A DNA stretch of 64,000 bases from Limnanthes douglasii subsp. nivea. Its lineage: Eukaryota; Streptophyta; Magnoliopsida; Brassicales; Limnanthaceae. The number at the start of each line of letters is the position of its first letter. Within the stretch, counting starts at the first letter, position 1. Under the pieces are notes generated by a model. That model was not told the origin of the DNA and made no database searches. It saw only the letters and a program-made list of their open reading frames with translations. Positions 57,061 through 64,000 of this stretch are shown one piece after another. The position numbers and the translations under genes were made by a program. Location of the stretch: the NCBI GenBank assembly GCA_036936605.1, contig JAUPFV010000001.1, forward strand, positions 217,277,530 through 217,341,529, written 5' to 3'.

Positions 57061-57255
57061 ACATATGGAATCGGATTAATTATTTAAGAATAATATGAAA
57101 AATGAAGATCATAGTTAGCATTTTAAAAGCACATATAGCAACTTACGGTTACAAAATTTTACCCAATACGATGAGTACACGCAAAAAATTTCTAAGATAA
57201 AAACAAAAATACAAAACAACTAAACAACTAAAAACAACTAAAAGTTCTTATCGAC

Positions 57256-59650
57256 CTTGGGTATTGTTGGGTGCTTTATCCAAGTTGTCCTCCGAGGAAC
57301 TTTCCTCATAGTCGGATTCGTCCTCGAAAACCTTTGATGGGATTCGAGGATCATTGAGATTTTTGCCTCCTCTTTAGAATTCTTCATAGCGTCAATAAAT
57401 TATTTTCCATTAGCATTTATAGCACTGTTGATAACAGCAGCCTTTGCCTCCTCGGTTTTTATCTTGCAAGATTATAAGTCTTGAAAGGCTTTATGTCTCC
57501 CGTCTTCACTCTTCATACAGTTTATTCAGTGTCGCTTGCTTTGAATGCTCTTTGTTGATTTCTGATTGGTGTTTCAACTTGAGCTCCTCCAATTATTTTT
57601 TATGAGTCGAAGTCAGGAAATTTTTATTTGAATGGCCCTACTATATTATTTTGACCTATCTATTTGAAAGGCTTGGAATTTCTTGATGGGAGTCATGTTA
57701 TAGATGTCATCCCACTTTTTATTGTGAACATATTATTTTTTCCACCCAATCATATCTTTTGCAAGCTTTACCAGTTGGTTTCAAGCAGCAACGGCTGCTT
57801 CATATACTTGTTTGGCAGCACCTTCGAGGTTTGAAAAAGGGATTAATATATTTAGAATTTCCTCGGAGGGTTCACCTTAAGGATGTGGAGGAAACAAATC
57901 ATACAAAGTAGGGGAATTCGAATGAGTGAACCGGGGAGGGGGTGGGCTTTGAGGTGGATTAGGTTGATGATCCGCTAGCATATTTTTCGGGGCAACTTCT
58001 ATTCTTACATTATTCATTTCTATAATATAATTCAGAATTTATTTAACTTGAGGGTCTAGGTAGAGGTCTTGGTTTTCATTTTATTTTTCTCATTCTCCAA
58101 TATTCGGGGTCAGATTTAGGGAGGACACATCAATACGTCCTTTACCACAATTAGTTAGGCAGTTACCTTCTTTCTCCTTTTAGACGTTTCAGCTTGGGAC
58201 TGCTTAGTTTCTATAATTTTCCTCTTCGAATATTTCTTAGGACTTTTCTTCTTTAGCTTATTTGAAGGAACACTTTGATATTTTTTTATTTTTGCCTTCT
58301 TTGGTAAGTGGCTTAGAGCTCTATTCCAAGCAATAAGTATAATATGGGCGTCAGAAGTAGCCAGTTTTTTCACAATGGCTCTTGCACCGGGAGGTTCCAT
58401 CAATTTATCTGCAGGGATGGCATAATCTTGGGAGACCTTCTATCAGATGACTCTGAAAAAAGTTCAGAGGGAAGAATACTTTATGGAATTTGTTGGACCA
58501 TAATTGTTCTACCCATTCGCCCAGCTTGGCAAATGTTTTTTCGGCAAATGTTTTATGAATCTTGTATCGCCTCAAAATTTATACATTGAATAATAACAAT
58601 TTGTATAAATTAAGGAAAACTAATATAACAAATCATGTTGATTACTTGTACTCTTCCACTTGACATTTAGCCTTGGGGGATTATTAGATGATATCTCATT
58701 GTTGGTTTCCCAAGCACTGGAAATGGAAAAAAACTTATGCTTCCACATTTTTTCTACCTTAAGAAGATCTTCAATAATTTTCAATGAATTCCCTAAGGTC
58801 AAGTATTAAAATGGGAGAACATGGTCAATGAGTAACGTTGTGAAGAATGCCTCACTATTTTTTGAGGATTTCAACTTCATATTGGTTAAAATACTCATAT
58901 TGCATGTTGTTAAATGTAATAAAGTATTTCAGGAAAAAATCCTCCAGGTTGACACTCAAAATTTGCAGCAATGTCCTTAGGGAGGGTGATAGTTTCTTTT
59001 GTTTTCTTCTTTTTCTTCTTCGGAGCAGGTTTCTTTGTAGCATATCCTCAGAATCAGAAGAATGAGTAATTCTCAGGTTTTGAATGTCTGAATCAGTTTT
59101 TATCCTAGATTATGTGGAGGAGCAAAAATGGTAGGCGCGGTATGGGAGAAACCATGTGTATTTGAGGTTCTTTGTTGATTATTTTCCATATGGACCCCCT
59201 GTGACTCTTTCTTTGTCACAAATGTATCCTTCTGAGGAGGAGGTCGTGTAGTAGTTTTGGTAGTAGGATTTGGTGAAGTATTGAGATCTTCGGAATCTCC
59301 TATAACAACAAATCGACTTCTCCGATGAAGAGTTTTTCTGCTTGTACGAGGAGATTAGTTTTTATATAAAAATGCTTCAATATATTTTTGAGGATTCTTT
59401 TCTTTGTTGATTCAAAGAGGTTGTTGTGAGCATGATTTGGGGGTTATATCAGAAGAGAGGCATGAGGAACCTCTGAGGGCAATAAAGGATGATGATGTCT
59501 TGGTAGGTTGCCAAGGACCGTAGTTATAAGTTTGGGTGATTTTCTTGGGTTTATTATCGACAATTCTAGAAGCTTCTCTTTAAACAGTTATATGTGAAAT
59601 GGTAAGCCAATCCCAACAGTTGGCTAAACTGGACATAAACATGACATATA
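57256..59650 (-). pseudogene. Third aORF, antisense to pol
   Basis: Minus-strand frames over about 2.4 kb. The C-terminus at about 57330-57256 reads KVFEDESDYEESSSEDNLDKAPNNTQGR, whose acidic tail parallels the end of the aORF at 30411. About 58800-58620 reads LKIIEDLLKVEKMWKHKFFSISSAWETNNEISS, clearly related to KVVDDLLEADKIWKTQFLF in the other copy. 58403-58155 is a basic stretch (LPKKAKIKKYQSVPSNKLKKKSPKKYSKRK). The N-terminal part near 59040-58850 is Arg/Lys-rich, then hydrophobic. Stops and shifts are frequent. A TATA box lies upstream on the same strand (59780-59795). Gypsy elements of the Tat lineage are known to carry an extra ORF, sometimes antisense, of unknown function. Confidence 0.65.
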
Positions 59651-59779
59651 AGGTTCGGAAGAAGAGCGGATGTAATCTGCAAAACTTGAACACGGCGGCG
59701 ACGGTAGAAGGATAAACTACTAATAGAACTTTCTCTCTCTATCTCTATAATTTAAGTGTAATGATAAAAGTGGTTGATT

Positions 59780-59795
59780 GAGTATTTATAGAGGG
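59780..59795 (-). promoter_or_regulatory. TATA box for the antisense aORF
   Basis: On the minus strand the sequence reads CCCTCTATAAATACTC, a strong plant TATA box. It is followed within about 60 bases by a CT/GA-rich leader (AGAGATAGAGAGAGAAAG). It sits just inside the LTR border. Confidence 0.65.
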
Positions 59796-59821
59796 AATGG
59801 TAAAGATGGATTTTCCTTTTT

Positions 59822-59831
59822 AGGAGAGGGA
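59822..59831 (+). other. Polypurine tract
   Basis: AGGAGAGGGA immediately precedes the TG that starts the LTR, as expected for the plus-strand primer of an LTR element. Confidence 0.65.
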
Positions 59832-59832
59832 T

Positions 59833-60519
59833 TGTAAGGTTGACAGGCGCCCATTGGGCACAATTATGAATCGACGTATAACGGGTGTCTAGTTTAAAGT
59901 AGGTAGCTATGTGTAACGTGTCAGAGGTAAATGGTACGCATGCAAGTAAAATTCTATAAACTTATACTTTGTTCTAAGAAAATGGTAGTTACTCTCCCAA
60001 CTAATTTCGATGACACGGTAATTAAGATTGGTTTTATCGAGGAAGAATGACATACAAAATTGAAAGAATACATGATTTTACGAAGTGAAATAATAAAAAA
60101 ATATGATATGAAATGTTCGAGCAATATTAAAGATAGGATATGAGGAGGGTCTAAGACTAATTTTATAGCAAATAAGTAAAAATTGATATAGAATTAGGGT
60201 TTTAAGGACTAAACTGTAAATAATGTGAGTTTAAGGACTCAACTCTATATATTGTAAGTTCAAGAGAACAATTGTGACTATGTAATACTTTTATGGACTA
60301 AGAATAATTAGTCCTCTTTTGTAACCGATTACAGTTTAAGGCTAAGTCTTGGCTCCTCTATATAAAGGGCAAGGCTAACCTAATAAAAGGGTTGAACACT
60401 TTTTCTACTGAACTCATTTGTAGTTAGACTTTCTTTCTCTAAAAGCTCTCTATCTCTTTCTCTTTCTAGATATCACATATTACAATTTCCTAAGGTAATA
60501 TTCTTAATATATGAACTCA
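59833..60519 (+). repeat. LTR of Tat-like element (about 687 bp)
   Basis: It begins TGTAAGGTTGACAGG after a polypurine tract and ends near AACTCA, seven bases before a primer-binding-like site. It contains a TATA box at 60358 and a CT-rich run (TCTCTATCTCTTTCTCTTTC) near 60445. It serves as the 3' LTR of the body to its left and the 5' LTR of the body to its right. The second copy needed for proof is not in the window. Confidence 0.65.
60358..60367 (+). promoter_or_regulatory. LTR TATA box
   Basis: CTATATAAAG lies about 150 bases before the LTR end, as expected for the U3/R region of a plant LTR. Confidence 0.7.
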
Positions 60520-60525
60520 CCAACT

Positions 60526-60543
60526 TGGCGACTTCACTGGAGA
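60526..60543 (+). other. Primer-binding site
   Basis: TGGCGACTTCACTGGAGA follows the LTR end after a few bases. It starts with TGG (complement of the tRNA CCA end) and resembles the site found in Tat/Ogre-type elements, usually attributed to an arginine tRNA. The tRNA identity was not checked. Confidence 0.6.
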
Positions 60544-60654
60544 CAGAATTAAGAATCAGTGACTTTCTATGTTCGAATTTAATACGATCTTATTGTTTGT
60601 TCGTTTGAATTTCACATAATGAATCCTGAAAGCAATCCATCACTCTGATCAGCG

Positions 60655-62412
60655 ATGGATACTTTAAAAGATGATTTGGAAAGAAACAAAAATAGGTTGG
60701 ATGGATCATCTCTGATCCAAACTCAGTCAGACATTGGGATGCGTATGAATCAGCTTTTAGACAAAATAAATGCGTTAAATGAAAATATGAACAACGAGAA
60801 CAAGAAATTCACTCGGCGAAGCTCAAATCTGAGGTGAGACAAGAGAATGAAAAGACTGATATGAGAGATCAATCTAATCGATCATGTGCCGAACAGCAAG
60901 CTAAAAGTGAGCATAAAAAAGCGCGCCTAGTATCTCCTAAAGATCGTTATTCCTCTCGCAAGGGAAGAAAGACACGAAAAAGTATGTAACTTCTAGTGAT
61001 GAAAAGGTAGAAAGCTCTGCTTCAGGTTTTAAAAGATACAGGGGTTCTTCGAAAAAGGAATCAGACAGAGATCAGTCGATGAAGCTTAAAAAGGAAAAAA
61101 ATCTAAAAAGGAACAATGTTCCTCGTTCGACATGGTGTGAAGAAAACACTTCGAATCGATATGTTGAGACTGATATAAATTTATATGCAGTAATGGGAAC
61201 AAATGATCAGTTTGTGCAAGGTGTCGACTGGAAAAATTCTCCATTGACAAGCGAAATTCGATCTATAACGCTTCTGTAGCATTTGACATTACCAAAGTGG
61301 AAAAGTTCGATGAGATGCAAGATCCCGATGACCACATCGAACAATTTAAAAATTATATGATAAACTTTAAAGATGGCGACCGTCTGGTGTATCGTACATT
61401 TTCGCAAACTTTCAAAGGAGCAGCTTTGAAATGGTATAATCAGATTTCGAGGGGGTCTATTTCAATTTTTAGGGATGTTTATACTGCTTTTCGGAGGCAG
61501 TTTGTGGGGAATAAAGAAATGACGGAAAATAGAGATATCATTATCCAGTGCAAGCAGGAACCTGGGGAGAAGTTGAAGAATTATACGAAGAGATTTGTTT
61601 TGACCCAAGCAAGTTTGGATAATTATGAAGAGAATGTAGCGATTGCAGCTTTTCGCCAAGGATTATTTCCAGGGTATCTAGCCAATGAAACTACGAAGAG
61701 AAGAGCTTTAAATTTTGGAGCTTTGACGGCTCAAGTTGAGGATCAAATTAAAGTCGAGGAGTCAACTAGAGTCTGAGGAGGACTGGTTAGCACTCCAAAA
61801 AATTCGAGTAAGGCGGCCAATAACCAAAGGCAACCCTCGAATGGAAATGGTAATCACCATACACGACAAAAGAATAACAACTTGCCACCTCGGAGTGGTG
61901 GATATTCAAATCACACTCCATCTTAAAACTATAACATACCAAGGCCAAATCAATGGGTTAAACCAGAGTATTATGTTGATCTGATAGAGAATGTAGCTGT
62001 GATTTGGGATAAAACCAAGAGCTTCATAAATTTTAGAAAGCCAGCTCCAATTAGTAGGCCAATGGAGGAAAGAAACAACAAATATTGTAGATATCATGAG
62101 GATATTGGGCATGATACCAATGATTGCATTGCTCTAAGAAAAGAGGTTCAAACTTTTATTGAAAATGGGAAGCTCCTGACTTATGTAAAGTCGCAGGGGA
62201 GCAGTTCGAAAAATAACGTAGTATCAACTTCGAAGGCTGCACCAGCTGAGAATTTGATGATTTTAGATTCAAAGGTTGAAGCATTTGATGCTTCTTCGAA
62301 ATATGTAGAGAATGATCCGAACAGGTTGCTTTTGATGGTAGTTGAAGAGCTCATAGAAAAGGGGCATGTGCGAGATTTATGTAAATTCTTTGAGTCATTA
62401 GCCATATTCTGA
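60655..62412 (+). pseudogene. Retrotransposon gag (Tat-like)
   Basis: It opens with ATG 60655 (MDTLKDDLERNKNRLDGSSL), a coiled-coil-like start. After stops and shifts, 61297-61776 is an open 159-codon stretch carrying the retrotransposon gag domain: DPDDHIEQFKNYMINF, GAALKWYNQI, FRRQFVGNKEMTEN, QEPGEKLKNYTKRF and ALNFGALTAQVEDQI. 61999-62412 is open and contains YCRYHEDIGHDTNDCIALRKEV, the incomplete CCHC-like knuckle of this lineage. Gag forms the virus-like particle. At least three frame breaks separate the parts. It lies about 130 bases after the LTR, so the left border is intact in structure. Confidence 0.85.
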
Positions 62413-62504
62413 GGCAATTCGATGACTGATAATTCAGATAGTTCGAGGAAGAGACATGTTGTCAACCTGACAATTCAAATTGAAGGGAATATGTCTACAC
62501 ATCT

Positions 62505-64000
62505 GTATGGAAAAATGCTATTCCTTTCATTTTATTTGATGAGGATGATCTGCGAGGTATAGCAAGGCCACATGAAGATGTTGTGGTTATTGGAGCAGAG
62601 GTGGCTGGGGTTGAAATTCGGCGTGTGCTTATTGACACTGGAAGTTCTGCTAATGTCCTTTTAAAGTCAACCTATGATCGAATGACAAATACACCTCAGA
62701 TTTCTCAATCAGATCGGATAATTATATGATTTACGGATGTAACAGCTAGTGTTGTTGGGTAATTTGAGGGAGAAGTAAATTTTGGAAAAGGACCATTTAA
62801 TAAGAAGGTCCATGTGCTTTTTGTTGTAGTGGACTACCCCACGAGTTACAATTCTCTTTTTGGGAGGTCATGGCTTTCTAAAATGTATGGATTTGTATCA
62901 ACAGTTCACCAATGTTTCAAGTATGTGGTTAGAGATCGTATTAGGGTCGTTTGAGGCGACCAGAAGGTAGCTAGAGAATGTTATGCCATTGTACTCCGGA
63001 TCCGAGGATCCAGCAGTGGGGATTTAATACATGAATAGCAGTTAGATGGGGTGCCCTCGGATTTAGCAGAAAGGGTTGACGATCCGAGGGAAACCCTAAG
63101 GTCTTTAACGGTAAGTGAAGAAATTGAGGAGTTCACGTTTTCGGAAGGAAGAGTGCTTCCAATTGGAACCTTATTTACCACGCTCTTACGTCAATAACTG
63201 TTAGATTTTTTATCTCATAATTTGGATGTTTTCCCTTAGAAGACAGAGGATGTAACAGGAGTACCAATTGAGGTGATTCGTCACAGCTTGGTTATTAATC
63301 CAAAGGTGCAACCAGTAATTCAGAAAAGAAGGGCCTTTTCCTCGAAAACAATCAGAAGCAATTATTGCCGAGATGGATCGATTATCTAAGGTCGGATACA
63401 TAAGGGAGTCACAGTATCCCTTGTGGACGGCAAACCCGGTAGTGGTAAAAAAGAAGAATGGGAAATGGATAATGTGCGTGGATTTTACAGATTTGAATCG
63501 AGCTTGTCCTAAAGATCCATTTCATGTTCCTCGAATAGATAAGCTGATTGATTCTACCTCACGCAATAAAATTTTGACTTTCATTGACGCTTTTGCAAGA
63601 TACAATCAAATTCAAATGGATCAAAAAGATCAAGAATGCACAACTTTCCTAACTAACAGGGGCTTACATTGTTATAGGGTTATGCCTTTTGGATTAAAAA
63701 ATGTTGGAGCCACTTATCAGAGGTTAATGAATAAATTTTTTACCACTCAGATCGGAAGAAATATGGAGGTATATATAAATTATATGGTGGTAAAAATTTC
63801 AAAGGATGAGGTGCATCTTGATGATTTAGAGGAAGCGTTTTTTAATTTAAGGGAAATCAGGTTAAAACTAAATCCTGAAAAATGTACCTTCGGAGTTTAG
63901 TCATGGAATTTTTGGGTTTTGTAATGAGTGAAAAAGGAATAGAGGCTGAACCATAGCAGTTGAAAGCTTTGATAACAATGAATTCACCTTGATCTGTTAA
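62505..64000 (+). pseudogene. Protease and reverse transcriptase of the right-hand Tat-like element
   Basis: The protease is readable at about 62570-62940: HEDVVVIGAEVAGVEIRRV, then LIDTGSSANV, with the catalytic Asp at 62634-62636, and YNSLFGRSWL. 63000-63370 is a linker (VTGVPIEVIRHSLVINPK). RT from 63373 to 63900 is open for 175 codons: KKKNGKWIMCVDFTDLNRACPKD, MPFGLKNVGATYQRLMNK, then VYINYMVV in place of the catalytic VYIDDM box, at 63778-63783. Both Asp residues are lost, so this RT is dead regardless of other lesions. TGA and TAG codons also break the protease. The frame continues past 63900 (FLGFVMSEKGIEAEP) and off the window. Confidence 0.85.

Noticed and set aside
53740..64000. Possibility that the pol regions are integrated pararetrovirus (caulimovirid) DNA.
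   Set aside because: Integrase, an LTR, a primer-binding site and gag of retrotransposon type are present; no movement-protein-like or coat-like region was seen.
1..64000. tRNA, rRNA or organellar insertions.
   Set aside because: None was recognised by eye; a dedicated tRNA scan could not be run, so short RNA genes cannot be excluded.

Overview
The window is AT-rich nuclear DNA of a flowering plant, almost certainly a eudicot. It has spliced genes with GT-AG introns, a SEPALLATA-type MADS-box gene, a GAUT11-like galacturonosyltransferase, and the plant repeat classes L1-type LINEs, Tat-like Ty3/Gypsy elements and Mutator-like elements (MULEs). The species cannot be named from the sequence.

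Layout. 1-1266: tail of a decayed LINE. 3250-5860: decayed Ty3/Gypsy gag-pol. 7649-19754: large composite MULE (MULE-1) with a decayed Ulp1/C48-type protease gene (+), an intact 151-codon acidic ORF with its own TATA box (+), and a decayed MURA transposase (-). Its long introns and spacers hold about fifty copies of a short hairpin repeat (TTCGCA, about 8 nt, TGCGAA). 20285-24133: LINE on the minus strand. 25056-28360: second Gypsy relic. 28760-34765: pieces of Tat-like elements, namely two copies of a spliced additional ORF (aORF, + strand), a 635-bp tandem duplication, a minisatellite and an integrase fragment (-). 35770-43640: a minus-strand LINE 3' end whose RNase H domain is split by a well-preserved MULE (MULE-2, 36439-43264) with about 200-bp inverted repeats and a 9-bp target duplication. 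MULE-2 carries a MURA gene (+) and a convergent GRF-zinc-finger/membrane-protein gene (-).

44410-52707: the only host-gene island. Three minus-strand genes lie in series: GAUT11-like (two exons, 527 aa), a universal-stress-protein-like gene (three exons, 221 aa) and a SEP-class MADS-box gene (eight exons, 236 aa). All have open frames and consistent splice phases. 54170-64000: two Tat-like retroelement bodies in tandem around one LTR: pol, minisatellite, antisense aORF, polypurine tract, LTR, primer-binding site, gag, protease and reverse transcriptase. The second runs off the right edge.

How the parts relate. The host genes serve cell-wall pectin synthesis, nucleotide-binding stress signalling and floral or fruit identity; nothing suggests they act together. 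The transposons are nested and decayed by nonsense changes and small indels. Both MULEs have a MuDR-like plan (convergent genes read inward from the ends), and the Tat-like elements repeatedly show pol and aORF converging on a minisatellite.
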